Assembly: GCA_012295275.1 (NCBI GenBank)
Contig: CM022676.1
Span: forward strand, 4,042,258 to 4,089,893
Direction: 5' to 3'
Length of the DNA stretch: 47,636 nt
Source of the DNA: Chrysomallon squamiferum
Lineage: Eukaryota; Mollusca; Gastropoda; Neomphalida; Peltospiridae
Shown: piece by piece, positions 19,852 through 46,078 of the stretch
How the letters are laid out: every line of letters begins with the position of its first letter
How positions within the stretch are numbered: the first letter of the stretch is position 1
Notes under the pieces: generated by a model
Database searches by the model: none
The model's input: only the letters and a program-made list of their open reading frames with translations
Told to the model about the DNA's origin: nothing
Translations under genes and position numbers: made by a program

Positions 19852-19870
19852 TACTATTATTCTGATGTTG
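19480..19870. repeat. (TTA/ACT)n tract in the leader intron of gene D
   Basis: Trinucleotide runs of TTA, ACT and TTG variants between the leader donor and exon 1 of gene D; shared with G at 38530-38893. Confidence 0.95.
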
Positions 19871-19934
19871 ATGATGTAACTGTAGCAGCAGTAGCAATAG
19901 AATTCTCAATTTTATTATTTATTTTTTATTTCAG

Positions 19935-25631
<5,697 letters not shown>

Positions 25632-25827
25632 GCCTGTCAGGCCACGAACAGATGCTATTAACAAATGATAAAGATAGATAAAGCGTAGCGTACTTTGGAT
25701 TCAGTCGAACGTCTTTGTAGATAGATTTCTCTTCGTTAAATGTAAAACAAATCTGAGCGATACAAACAGGACAAAAAAGCAAAGAGTTAAAAAACTTCTT
25801 TTTTTGTTTCTTTTTTTTCTTTTGAAG
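25632..25827 (+). other. Inferred 5' leader (UTR) exon of gene E
   Basis: Conserved segment from TGTCAGGCCACGAA to a GTAAGTCAG donor (25828). It matches H almost fully and C in part. The start is approximate. Confidence 0.5.
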
Positions 25828-26024
25828 GTAAGTCAGTTTTGTGTATTGGTTTGTAATTTTATTATCTATGCTCTCTTATATTTAATGTATTCATTTGTTC
25901 GCTATAGTATACTTCTTCCCTTTAACTTAAAGATCATCACCTTAGACATCTGAATATACGTCTGTTTGCATTAGATGGCTGGACTCTGAGAGTCACGAGA
26001 AAAATATAGTCCTCTCTTAAATAA

Positions 26025-26138
<114 letters not shown>

Positions 26139-26166
26139 ATTTCATAATTTACTATTTTTATTTCAG

Positions 26167-29168
<3,002 letters not shown>

Positions 29169-29199
29169 GTAAGTAACGGAGTGAGAAAATATGTTAACA

Positions 29200-29251
29200 T
29201 TTTTTGTTTGCTTGGTTGTTTGTTTGTTTGTTTGTTTGTTTGTTTTTTCAT

Positions 29252-29283
<32 letters not shown>

Positions 29284-29657
29284 TATTATTGTTTTCAGTT
29301 TGTGTGTTTGTTGTGCTTTTTGAAGCTCTGTTTATTTGTTTGGTAATTTCTTTTTTAATTATTTTCTTTTTTTTTTCATTATTATCTTTATTATTAGTAG
29401 TATTATTATCTTTTTAATTTTTAATTTATTTGTCGATATATTTCATTAATGTATTTTGGATTTTTTAAATTTATTTTATTGTCGTATTATTTTTATATAT
29501 TTTTTTTCTTTATTTCTACACTTGTTATTTAAATTTAGAGAATTTATTTAAATTATTATTATTATTGTAGTAGTAGTAGTAGTAGTTGTAGTAGTAGTAG
29601 TAGCAATACTTAAGCAGTAGTGGTATTAGAAGTAATACTAGTAGTAATGGTAGCACT
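29200..29657. repeat. Intron 5 of gene E up to the gap: TTTG, TTTC and GTA runs
   Basis: TTTG (about 29211-29245), TTTC (29252-29285) and GTA (29567-29657) runs. The GTA part matches the pre-exon-6 end of intron 5 in D and G. Confidence 0.8.
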
Positions 29658-29857
29658 NNNNNNNNNNNNNNNNNNNNNNNNNNNNNNNNNNNNNNNNNNN
29701 NNNNNNNNNNNNNNNNNNNNNNNNNNNNNNNNNNNNNNNNNNNNNNNNNNNNNNNNNNNNNNNNNNNNNNNNNNNNNNNNNNNNNNNNNNNNNNNNNNNN
29801 NNNNNNNNNNNNNNNNNNNNNNNNNNNNNNNNNNNNNNNNNNNNNNNNNNNNNNNNN
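29658..29857. other. Assembly gap (200 N)
   Basis: Exactly 200 unknown bases, which looks like a fixed-size placeholder, so the true distance is unknown. The two sides may not be neighbours at this spacing. Exon 6 of E and the upstream exons of the receptor-tail gene are both missing here. Confidence 0.95.
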
Positions 29858-30342
29858 TGATATAACTGGGATTAACCACGGATATGTCAAGGATACTATA
29901 TGGATATACTGGGATATGCTATTCATTTAATGCTATCCGTTAGAGATAACATAAAGGTTTCATAAGGGAAGGTTATTTATATTCTACATATGGTAAAATG
30001 TATCATCAAAATTATTATTTGTTACTAGTAGTACTCCTCGTACTACTACTACTACTACTACTATTACTACTACTACTACTACTGCTACTAGTCTACCATA
30101 TTACTTTACTACTGGTTCTGATAATCTACTTACATGGTAAAATATATTACAGATAGGTTATAAATAAACCTAAACGTATGGACTAACAGAGATCGTACAA
30201 TAGCGATAGATTAGGGACATCGTAGGGATAATTCAGATATAATTTAGGAATATGGAACAGATATGGTAGGCCTGTCTTCTGGATAAACTAATGATATATA
30301 GCAAGTGAGACATCTTTAGCCTTTAGCAAATAATTAAAAATG

Positions 30343-30386
<44 letters not shown>

Positions 30387-30611
30387 TAGCCATTTTTTAT
30401 AGAGTAACTTCACATATATTTTAGCATTAATAATAGAAATATTTAATTTAAAAAATATATACAAAATTATGGTTTATTAATTTTATTTCCAATTATTTTT
30501 ATCCATATTTAATTAATAAGTTGATGCGAGTAATTAATGAAATGTGTATTTTAAATGTTTCTTCTTATTAATTAATTTTCGGTATATATATATATATATA
30601 TATAATTTCAG
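29858..30611. other. Unique AT-rich sequence after the gap, no exon recognised
   Basis: Contains repeated GGATAT/GATATA words, a TAC trinucleotide run (30040-30092) and TA runs (30342-30382 and 30582-30604). It does not resemble any part of the adaptor genes. It is probably an intron of the receptor-tail gene. Confidence 0.5.
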
Positions 30612-31170
30612 AAAGCAAAAAGAAGAAAACATTTATTACAATCCAGCCCAAGACAACGGTAAACTAAATTTCTTTAGTTTTTAATGTTTATAGTGAAAGT
30701 ATTCTGTACACACTGTTATACAGACACATACACACATCCATATGTCAATCCACGCTTTGTATATACGCTTTTTTATTTTTGAGTTCCCATCGTGTTTTTT
30801 TCTTTTTTCCATCATCATCATTATCATCACCATCGTCGTCGTCGTCATTGATGTCGTTGTCATCATCATTATTATCATCATAACCATCATTATTATATAT
30901 CATCATGCTTTTACTATTATTTTCTACAAATATCTATCGTGTATCTTTTTTTTAAATTATTTATGAAATTTTGGTACCAAAGTATTAACTGGGAACTGTC
31001 TAATTAACCGGTATCCCTCTATTTCTATTGCAGCCAATGAAGCGCCACCTGGTGACGAAACAGAGGAAAACGCCAATACATACTCCTCACTTGGGGTTCG
31101 AGAAAATGTCGAACCCTATGACGTCTTAAAGTTTGAGAACCAATCACAGAATGCCAGCGAAGCTATCTAA
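30612..31170 (+). CDS. 3' end of a receptor-like gene: cytoplasmic tail with ITAM-like motif (partial)
   Basis: Two exons, 30612-30658 (47 bp, TTTCAG acceptor, GTAAAC donor) and 31034-31170 (TTGCAG acceptor, stop TAA 31168-31170). The phases agree: the last base of the first exon plus CC of the second gives GCC. The reading starts KQKEENIYYNPAQDN and continues ANEAPPGDETEEN for 44 more residues to the stop. Tyrosine motifs: IYYNP (a pYxN GRB2-type site), then YSSL, 8 residues, YDVL, which fits the ITAM spacing YxxL-x(6-8)-YxxL. The segment is hydrophilic and C-terminal, as in receptor tails, but the membrane and outer domains are not in the window, so the receptor type is unknown. The entry phase (2) does not fit exon 5 of gene E (phase 1), so it is probably a separate gene. 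Confidence 0.55.
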
Positions 31171-31318
31171 GTTTCATAGACTCTGAGAAATTCGAATACA
31201 GAGTGTTAAAGCTTTACCAAAAGGAAATTTACGAAAACAACAATTTTCTATAAAAAAAAAAAAAAAAAAAAAAAACTATTGTAATTCGCTTCCGACTAAT
31301 GTGTTCCTGTGCAGTTTA

Positions 31319-31336
31319 AATAAACAGTTTAATAAA
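31319..31336 (+). terminator. Polyadenylation signals of the receptor-tail gene
   Basis: AATAAA at 31319-31324 and again at 31331-31336, about 150 bp after the TAA stop, a normal 3' UTR distance. Their presence supports the exon at 31034-31170 as a true last exon. Confidence 0.5.
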
Positions 31337-32206
31337 ATTCTTAATTATTTCTGTGTTACTATTTTATTGTATTAAGGCACCTGGCAATGGTCATAGCAAA
31401 GTATTACTGTGAAGTAATTCTTTTACAAAACAGATAAATGACGTCATGCTACTTGTAGACTATAACAAATGGAGTTGTGACGTCATCATGAACTTACAGC
31501 CCTTTTTTTTTCTGACAATATTCGAAGAAAATTTAGAAGAACTCTGTCCACCGTGTACATATGTATGTATGTATGTATGTACGTATGTATATAAACAAAC
31601 ACACATACATACGCAGAGATATACATGTGAAGAGATAAGGATAATGAAAATACATTATTATTCTTTAATCACGATTTTCCTAATTAGTTTTTGCCTTTGG
31701 ATATCGTATAATAATTATCATTTGATCAGGAATGTCTTGGAATATTTTTATCTAATAATAATAGTAATTTTGTTCATGAAATTGTTAAATATTTCCAACT
31801 AATAATTGTCGTTCTTTGGTTTATGAATTTTGTTTCAGATATTTTGATCTAATAATTATCATTTTTCCTGAATTTCTCCTAATATTTTCCGATTATTATA
31901 GTTAGTATCAAAAATATGTTTTTATTTTTCTAGACATTATTTGGTATGGTATGTGTTTCTGTATGTAAATAATAATACAATTAGTTGCAAACATTTCAAC
32001 TAGTGGGAGGATAATTGGAATGGTTAGATTGGGAATTAGCTTAAAAAGATTAGCAACGGAGTTTTCTATAATAATGTACCATTGATAAGAAATCCGACAA
32101 ATATATTATACCTATATATATATATATATATATACAGAGCCGTCGTTGACTTTCACACTAAAAAGTCACGATTGTTTGTCTCTCCCCACCTTTTTTCTTC
32201 TCTCTC
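31337..32206. other. Intergenic, convergent 3' flanks of receptor-tail gene and gene F
   Basis: Mostly unique AT-rich sequence with a GTAT run (31560-31590) and a TA run (32111-32133). The part near 32137-32173 resembles the 3' flank of gene B. No exon is recognised; the open frame at 31446-31802 has no recognisable motif. Confidence 0.5.
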
Positions 32207-35532
<3,326 letters not shown>

Positions 35533-35570
35533 CTGAAATAAAAATGATGAACAATAAAATAAACATTTAG

Positions 35571-35734
<164 letters not shown>

Positions 35735-36324
35735 CTATTGTTATAGTTTTGCTTCCTGGTAGTTTGAACATAGTACTACTCATGTTTATCAGATTTTATT
35801 TATGAAGCGAATATTAAATATAAATATAAATGATGATGATGACGGTAATAATAATAACAACAACAACAACAATTACAATAACAATATCAACAACAACAGC
35901 AACATAGTACTACTAATAATACCAACAATCTCAACAACAGCAATTAGTAAAACAATATCCATTATAACAACAAGAGTTACTACTATTTCTGCTACTACTG
36001 AACAATAACAACAACAACAGCTACAAAAAGTAAATAAATGACAATAACAACAGCAACAACGAAAAACAGCAGCAGCAACATCCACAACGACAATAATAAT
36101 AATAGTAATAAGATGCATGAAAAATGACTCTATTTTTACAATGATTCTCTCTGACCCGCCCTCTAATTCAGACAGACGTATATTCGGACATTTAAAGCAA
36201 TGTAAGTGAAAGGCAAGTCGAGTACTCTATCGATCTATGTATAAGAGTCTTTAAACAAAATGACAATGACATATAACATAGAACAGACAATACAGTTATA
36301 AACCAATAATCAGAACACACATAC

Positions 36325-36440
36325 CTTCAAAGATAACTTTAAGAAGAGTGTTTTAATCTCTTCGTTTTGTTGTCGTTCTGTTTGTATTTTAAGTTTAACC
36401 AACACAACTCTATCTACAAGCAAGTTTGATTGAGTCCAAA
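36325..36440 (-). other. Inferred 5' leader (UTR) exon of gene F
   Basis: Minus-strand donor GTATGT (36319-36324) after TTTGAAG, and sequence above it that matches the leader of B. The upper limit is approximate. Confidence 0.45.
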
Positions 36441-37605
36441 GTGCACTATGTTTTATCTGTCTTTATCGTTTATTGTGAAATTCTTTCGTTGTCTGACAGA
36501 TAAATATAAAAGCATAAATCACGATATACCCATATATGATCCGCGGTTTAAGGGGCAAATCAAACAACTTCAAGGTATAAATGACGTTGTTGTTTACACT
36601 AAGTATTATATCGAAAATTATCTGAAGCTGAATTCCAGCAACACTGAAACTAGATCTGAGTTAAGGTTTTGTTTATAAGTTAACATCACAGCCGTTTTCA
36701 GGAGCGAACAGAAAAAATATATATATTTAGAAAATAACACCATCACCATCACCCAGTGAAATCAGTTTAATACTTTTCATTCATCACCTGACAATAAAAC
36801 CCCAGAAACAAATCTTACTTTAGTGAGCAGTCAGGAAGTAAATAACTACGTAAGTAAGTAAGTAAGTAAGTAAGTAAATAAATAAATGCATCAATAAATA
36901 TAACCGGTGTTGCACCCAGATCCGCGTCTGATCTGATAAGATTTCACTAACACAGAAAATTGTTTATATAACCTAGATAACTATTTGTTTTATTATTCTT
37001 CTTCTTCTCTCACTGTATTTACGTTATTACTACGAAATCTTCTCCTGGTTTAATAAACTTTAATTTCCAGTTCTAGCCAGTGCTCCGTTTCAAAGATTTA
37101 TTTTGTGTTTTTTTTTTATGTGAAGAGGTGTATACAAGACTCAATACTGAAAGACAGATAGAGTAGCTCGAAGTACGATAACAGCTGATTTCCAGTTCTA
37201 ACCAGTGCTCCGATTCAAATATTTATATTGGTGAAAGTAGGAAAAGTAGTAAAAAATAAAAAGAAAGTTGACAAGAATATCTCAACTGAAAGTTGTTTTT
37301 TTCAGCTGTCATTTCAAAATCATAGCACAAATAATAAATATGTGAAAACATCTCATGAATCACTTCAGTGTAGACAAATCAGGTTTAGTCTCGTCTGATA
37401 TCCATATGTCCTTCTGTCTGTCTGTCTTGTGTGTGCGTGCGTGAGTGTGTGCGCATTTTACATGTGTGTATGTGTGTGTTTTAATGTCACCGTCATCACA
37501 CAAATTATACATTTTAAATATATTTGACTGATGACGAGGTAAACTGCTACAACAGATCAGAAACACGTCTTACTGTTCAGGGCCTTTTTCTGAAGTGAAC
37601 TACTA
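36441..37605. promoter_or_regulatory. Divergent F/G intergenic region, homologous to the B/C region
   Basis: Carries the same 5'-flank unit as 12868-13140: CCAGTTCTAG-type words at 37068 and 37189, GTGCTCCG words, and GAAGAGGTGTATACAAG (37122-37138), where the TATAAAAG of the B/C copy is TATACAAG. Homology to 12211-13370 ends near 37600, where sequence like the C/D intergenic begins. Promoter function is inferred. Confidence 0.45.
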
Positions 37606-38156
37606 CCTTCATTACTATAAGGGCAACCACTGTTAATACTACTACTACAACTTCTACTACATTTATTACTACCATTACTACTACCATATGTATTACTATT
37701 ACAGCTACTGTTACTTTTATTACTATTACAGCTACTATTACTAATGTTATAAATGTTACTAGTACTTTTATTATTACTACTACTGCTGATACTAATACTG
37801 CTACGTGTACTATTACTATTTGTACTACTGTTTACTACAACTACTACTTTTTTACTGCTCCTATTGCTGCTACTACTACTATAACTACTACTACAACTAC
37901 TGCCACTTTTACCCGAAGTTTACAAACAGAAGCATCAAATTTCCACATCCACGATACCAGAAATAAATACAATACAACAACAACAACAACAACAACAGGA
38001 ATAGCAACAATAATAATAAGAAGAATTATACTTATAATTTAACAATAATATTAAAAATAAGTACAACCACAACAAGAACAGCAACAACAATAGTAAACTG
38101 TTGAATTCACACCAAAAAAATAACAGATGTAAAATAATATAAATAAATTACGGTGT
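37606..38156. repeat. (ACT/TAC)n and (CAA)n region upstream of gene G
   Basis: Matches 18595-19110 in order, with differences mainly in repeat counts. No gene is seen. Confidence 0.75.
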
Positions 38157-38368
38157 ACTTACTACGAAGATATCCGATGACTTAAAACTTTCGTAAAGAA
38201 AAATGCTTTTCGGTTTTCGTCGTCGGAAAACCCCGAGTGAACCCACCCGTAACTTACTGCAAGCTGGTGACTCGCTACAACTTCCTCGTAGACACATTTC
38301 TCTTCGTTGAAGTCTTTAAATAAACAACAACCACAGCAAAAAAAAGTGTTGAAACCTTGTGTTTCAAG
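38157..38368 (+). other. Inferred 5' leader (UTR) exon of gene G
   Basis: Near copy of the D leader, ending GTGTTTCAAG at a GTAAGTCAG donor (38369). The G copy has a 12-bp insertion near 38255 relative to D. Confidence 0.5.
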
Positions 38369-38529
38369 GTAAGTCAGTTCTGTTTGTCGGTTTGTAATGT
38401 TGTTGTATGAACTCTCATGTTTTACTTTAAATCCACACAGGTGATACTTCACACTAAACAGCCAGTCTTTGACCTAAGGTTAATTACCGTGAATCCTTCA
38501 ATACAAGGCGGTCTCTGAACACCGTGTTT

Positions 38530-38622
38530 CTTATAAATTATTATTATTATTATTAATATTATTATCTGTATTATTATACTATTACTATTATTATTATTAC
38601 TATATTATATTACTACTGCTAT

Positions 38623-38660
<38 letters not shown>

Positions 38661-38727
38661 TTAATATTATTATTATTACTACTACTACTATTATTATTAT
38701 ATTGCTACTGCTACTATTACTACTACT

Positions 38728-38758
<31 letters not shown>

Positions 38759-38859
38759 CTATTATTATTATTGTTACTATTATTATTATTATTATATTAT
38801 TATTATTGTTACTATTATTAAAATTATATTATTATTATGTTATTATTATATTATTATTA

Positions 38860-38893
<34 letters not shown>
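38530..38893. repeat. (TTA/ACT)n tract in the leader intron of gene G
   Basis: Trinucleotide runs matching 19480-19870 of gene D with changed repeat numbers. Confidence 0.95.
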
Positions 38894-38895
<2 letters not shown>

Positions 38896-39036
38896 TGATG
38901 TTGATGATGTAACTATAGCAGTAGTAGCAATAGAATTCTCAATTTTTTTATTTATTTTTTATTTCAGAAGATGGAAAGCGAATGGCAGTTTTATTACGGA
39001 AGAGGGAACAGAAATCCGCTGAATAAAGTAATTGGT

Positions 39037-39039
<3 letters not shown>

Positions 39040-39089
<50 letters not shown>

Positions 39090-39090
39090 T
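39040..39090. repeat. (ATC)n tract in intron 1 of gene G
   Basis: ATC trinucleotides starting about 10 bp after the exon 1 donor, longer than in D (20007-20047). Confidence 0.95.
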
Positions 39091-39547
39091 ATAATTATTC
39101 TTGTTGGTGTCATCGTCATTGTGAGCTTCATTGTACTTTTTATTGTTGATACGCTGTTTGTTTCTTGTTGTTGTTGTTGTTGTCATTGTTGTTACAGTTT
39201 CTGTTCCTGTTATTATATAACAAGACCATCATCATCATCACCACCAGCACAACCGACGTCATAATCGTCATAACCATCATCATTGTTGCATAACAATTTC
39301 CACCACCACCATCATCATCATCCTCCTCATCATCATCTTCACATTCAAAACGCCTATATCCATGTATAACGAAAATTACAGAATTTTATTTCATCTTCAG
39401 TTGGACGACGCCATTTTCCAACATGGCGGAAACATTTTCACACTGAGACAGTTTTGTGACATGTACAAGTACCACTTACCCAAAGTCGCCATTGTCACAC
39501 AAGGATACGACGGTGGTATGGAACTGGATTCGATAGGAATGGGCCAG

Positions 39548-39690
39548 GTCAGTTATGGAGAATGTCACATCAATTATAGTGTGTGGGAGAGACAGCTAAT
39601 AGGGGTGACAGGTCAGTTATAGGGTGTGGCAGGTCTGTTATAGGGTGGGGCAGGTCAGTTATAGGGTGTCGCAGGTCAGTTATAGGCAAG
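39548..39690 (+). repeat. Tandem 5' splice-site-like repeat at the start of intron 2 of gene G
   Basis: CAGGTCAGTTATAGGGTG-type copies follow the real donor (GT at 39548), as in D, with a different copy arrangement. Confidence 0.7.
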
Positions 39691-39913
39691 AGGGAAGTTA
39701 GCTATAGTGGATGGAATAAAGTCAAAAAATAGTGTTAAGAAATACGTCTGATTTTGTTAGGATTATTGTTTTATTTGTTTTATTTTATTAATTTATTTTT
39801 GTCTGTATCTGTCTGTCTCTCCAAAAATGTATCTTTATTCTTTAGTTATTTCCTTTTTCTTTAATACACACACAAATAAATAAGTATAAACATATAAGCA
39901 GTTATATATCTAT

Positions 39914-39952
<39 letters not shown>

Positions 39953-40103
39953 TTTGTCCATCTGTTATACACAGGTGATGCGAATACACAGTGTTTGTAA
40001 ACAAAGAAGACTGATAGCTAGAGATAGCTCTGGACGTAACATCACGATACCCTTAAACTACCCTTTACCCTTCCGTGTCTGTACCACGCCAAAATAAACG
40101 TGA

Positions 40104-40600
40104 GTATACCGATAGAATGTACTATATTATATACTGTTGTACTGTACTATACTACCTTATACTACGGAGTATACATAAATAGTACCACTGCAGTGTATGA
40201 TACTGTCCTGTACTATATTACACTATGTATTCACTAAACTACACTATACATCTCTACACTATGCAACACTAAACTACACTACACAAAACTACTATATTGC
40301 ACTAAACTGCACAGAGCTACACTACACTGCACAACACTACATTATAGTGTACTATACTATCCTATACTACACTAAACTACACTACACAATATTTTACTAT
40401 ACTGTGCAATGGTATACTCCACTATGCTATACTATACCGCACTGTACTACACTGTACTATACTATATAGTATTATAATATACTATGCTATATACCGTGCT
40501 GTGGTATATTATACTATGCCATAGTATATTTAATTATACTATGCTATACTAGACTGTACTCTACTACATTATACTACTCTATACTGTTTACTCTACTCAC
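40104..40600. repeat. ACTAT-type pentamer array in intron 3 of gene G
   Basis: About 500 bp of degenerate TACACTATACTA words in sense orientation. Its first part resembles the E/H arrays more than D, and its end matches D, so the array looks recombinant. Confidence 0.75.
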
Positions 40601-40977
40601 ACGGATAGCACTGTTTACGCTAACGATGGTGATGATATTAATGATTACTGTTATTTTTATTATTTGAATTATCATCTTTATTAATTTGACCAGGTGGACA
40701 GGGTCAGTTATTGGCAGACATTGTGTCCACTCACTCGCTGCCAGTACAGGTTGAGTTCGCTGTGTCAGATGAATGCAGATTTGATGTGGGTAACACTGAA
40801 ACCAGAGTAAAATCATTTGGAAAAATAACAGTTTCTGGGAAGTACGATGAATTGTACTGCATAGCAAACTGCATTTGTGAAGGTAAAGGAAGTGTACCTT
40901 GTCATCTTATTTGCCTATCAATCTCTTTATCTATCTGTTTTTACATCTATCTATCTAGCTATCTATGTCTTTATTTA

Positions 40978-41034
40978 TCTCTCTCTCTCTCAGAGAGATA
41001 ACAGAGAGAGAGAGAGACAGAGAGAGAGAGAGAT
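40978..41034. repeat. Short (CT)n-(GA)n inverted run in intron 4 of gene G
   Basis: CTCTCTCTCTCTCAGAGAGA followed by further GA, a self-complementary form of the intron 4 dinucleotide tract. Confidence 0.85.
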
Positions 41035-41553
41035 ATAGTGCTAATTTAAAGCTAAGATCTAATGACTATCTGATGTCTTATAACTCATTAAAATGTTATA
41101 TTTATTTACCATCTGATATCTAATTAAACTCTAATTTTCAGGAATTCTGGAACCTCACTCCATTCTGATTCCACTGTATCTTGAGGAAGTTCTGGTGTCT
41201 GTAGTAACAGGAATACAGGATAGGACACAAGAACATTTTCACCAGTTTGTTTGGGATATCGAAATTGCAGCCAGGGGCATAATTTTCGACGGAAAAACAG
41301 GAAACGAAAGTAAGTAACTGAGTGAAAAAATATATTAATAATTTATGTTTATTAATGTATTTATTTATTTATTCTTTCTTTCTTTCTTCCTTTCTTCCTT
41401 CTTTCCTATCTCTATTTGTTTGATTGTTTATTTGAACTTTTTTTTTGATATTTTTATAAAGTATTTTCGATTTTTTTTTTTACATTTATTTAATACTTGT
41501 ATTATTTCTTTCTTTCTTTCTACAGTTATTATTTTTTGGTTACTTTGTTTAAA

Positions 41554-41556
<3 letters not shown>

Positions 41557-41626
<70 letters not shown>
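41557..41626. repeat. (TTA)n tract in intron 5 of gene G
   Basis: Pure TTA run of about 70 bp; the D copy has a shorter TTA/TAA inverted pair at the same place. Confidence 0.95.
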
Positions 41627-41627
<1 letters not shown>

Positions 41628-42578
41628 GGTAGTAGTTGTAATAGTTGTAGTTGTAGTAATGGTACGAGTAGCACAAGCAGTAGTAGTATTACTAATAGTA
41701 GCAGTGGTAGCAGTAACAACAATAACAGGAGAAGTAGCAGTGCGTAGGTATCCGCGTATGTTTTAATATATGCGAGTGCTTTTTTGTTTTTGTTTTCTTC
41801 AGACATTGCTCTGTACAAAGAAGTGGATGTGGACACGACTCAAAGAGACAATATTTACGATACACTGCAACCTGTCCGATTTTTCAGATTTGCGAAAGGT
41901 CAAGAAGAGTATTTGACCTTATCCGACTCTTCGCGTTTCCACGGAGAAACTAAATCAAGGGAGATAAGTCAGTCCGCCAAAAAGAACATCCCCCCTCCCT
42001 TGCCTGCTCGCAGCTCTGTCTCATCAAGTTACGACAACAGAAGTAGTAACTATGACTACGTAAAGAAGAGTAGTTACACCAGAAGAGGTAACGAGGATTA
42101 CTCTGCCCGTAGAAATAATGATTACGTCACTGCAGGTAGCACTGCTGATCAGGTTACTAGACATACTAGCGATGGTTACGTCGCTCGAAATAGCCGTAAT
42201 CGTGAAGTCACTAAGGATAGACGTAAATGTGACGTCAGTGAATACAGAAGTAAGTCTGACGTTAAAATCTCAGGCAAAGAAGATTACGTCACCGGCATCA
42301 ATGAAGATAATTACGTCAGAGGAAAAGCTTTATTTAAGAAAATGACGGAAGGCGAAGGTGGAGAGAAAAGATTGACGGGTTTAACAATAGCTGAGCTTGG
42401 CGAAGTGATGAAAGCTTTAAAGTTGGAGAGACACATTGACACGTTTAAAAAGGAAGGCGTAGATGGATTCCTGCTCGCTGATTTCAATGAACACATCCTG
42501 AAAGACGAATTCAACTTTACAGGAATAGAAACAGTCAGAATGATGAAGTTCATTCGCACAGGACACATTCCACACTGA

Positions 42579-44644
<2,066 letters not shown>

Positions 44645-44840
44645 TGCCTGTCAGGCCACGAACAGATGCAATGAACAAATGATAAAGATAGATAAAGCGT
44701 AGCGTACTTTGGATTCAGTCGAACTTCTTTGTAGATAGATTTCTGTTAAGTTAAATAAAAAACAAAACACAGCGATACAAACAGGACAACAAAGCAAAGA
44801 GTTAAAAACTTTCTTTTTTGTTTTTTTTTTTCTTTTAAAG
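44645..44840 (+). other. Inferred 5' leader (UTR) exon of gene H
   Basis: Near copy of the E leader, from TGTCAGGCCACGAA to a GTAAGTCAG donor (44841). The start is approximate. Confidence 0.5.
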
Positions 44841-45037
44841 GTAAGTCAGTTTTGTTTATTGGTTTGTAATTTTATTATCTATACTCTCTTTTATTTTCTG
44901 TATGCATTTGTTCGCTGTAGTATACTTTTTCCCGTTAACTAAAAGTACATCACCTTAGATATCTGAATATACGTCTGTCTGCATTAGATGACTGGACTCT
45001 GAGAGTCACGAAAAAATATAGTCCTCTCTTAAATAAA

Positions 45038-45314
<277 letters not shown>

Positions 45315-45342
45315 ATTTCATAGTTTATTATTTTTATTTCAG

Positions 45343-46043
45343 AAGATGGAAAGCGTATGGCAGTACTATCGTGGAAAATGGCGTAGACTTCCTGAGTTAA
45401 ATGTAAGAAAAACCTTAGTTCAAAATACGTACTTTTAGGAACATTGCCAAAGTGTAACATAATTAACTAAAAGTCTAGTTTTACATGTAATAGCTTCGTC
45501 TCTACATCTTTCAGCATCTGTCTTTACTCCGTCTGTTTATCTGACTTTATGTCGGTTTTTATATACATACGTATGTATTTATATCTGTCTCTTTATATAT
45601 TTATATGTGTGCATGTAAATATGTATGTATGTATATGTGTATGAATGTATGTATGTGTGTTTCGTTTTTTTTGTGTGTATGTTTCTGCTGTCTCTGTGTC
45701 TCTGTCTCTAACTATGTCTCATTTTCAGCCATTTCAGGATGTAGAGCGGAAGAAACTGAAGAAGGTAACAGTTTTTCTTCTTTTTTTTGTTCAGTATTGT
45801 CTGGTTTTTATTTTACATTTCCTCTGTTGAAAAGAACAACGCAACTAATAGAGTTGAATCATCAAAGCTAATTCTTGAAGACATCAATCAATTTTTTTAA
45901 ATTTGTCATCATTATCATCATTATTATCATTATAATCATCATCGTTTTCTTCATCGTCTTCTCATCAACATCACAATCATTTTCATTCTACATATTTTAC
46001 TGTATTGAGTTTCCTATTTCTTTAGTTGTTATCATTGTTGTTG

Positions 46044-46078
<35 letters not shown>

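Larger units (their letters stand above)
38968..42578 (+). pseudogene. Gene G: CABIT-SAM adaptor with a frameshift in exon 3
   Basis: Exons 38968-39027 (ATG 38971), 39401-39547, 39975-40099, 40694-40882, 41142-41309 and 41803-42578, the duplicate of D. Exon 3 is 125 bp instead of the 124 bp of all other copies: ACCACGCC where D has ACCACC(A). The shift makes an in-frame TAA at 40095-40097, ending the protein at about 108 residues, inside the CABIT-like domain. All other exons are open and the SAM part is well kept. The site is not a long homopolymer, so a real lesion is plausible, yet it is the only one, so a recent pseudogene, a polymorphic null or an assembly error are all possible. The proline motif is PPPLPAR. 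Confidence 0.6.

Noticed and set aside
30612-31170. The receptor-tail exons as the missing end of gene E
   Set aside because: Exon 5 of E ends in phase 1 while the 47-bp exon needs phase 2 entry in the frame that fits the last exon; also all sister genes end with a SAM exon. Not fully excluded because of the gap.
31446-31802. A 118-residue open frame between the receptor tail and gene F
   Set aside because: AT-rich, no recognisable motif, no splice or promoter signs; likely chance.
38162-38452. Antisense frame over the leader region of D and G
   Set aside because: The D and G copies start and end differently because of indels, with no sign of frame conservation; it overlaps an inferred leader exon on the other strand.
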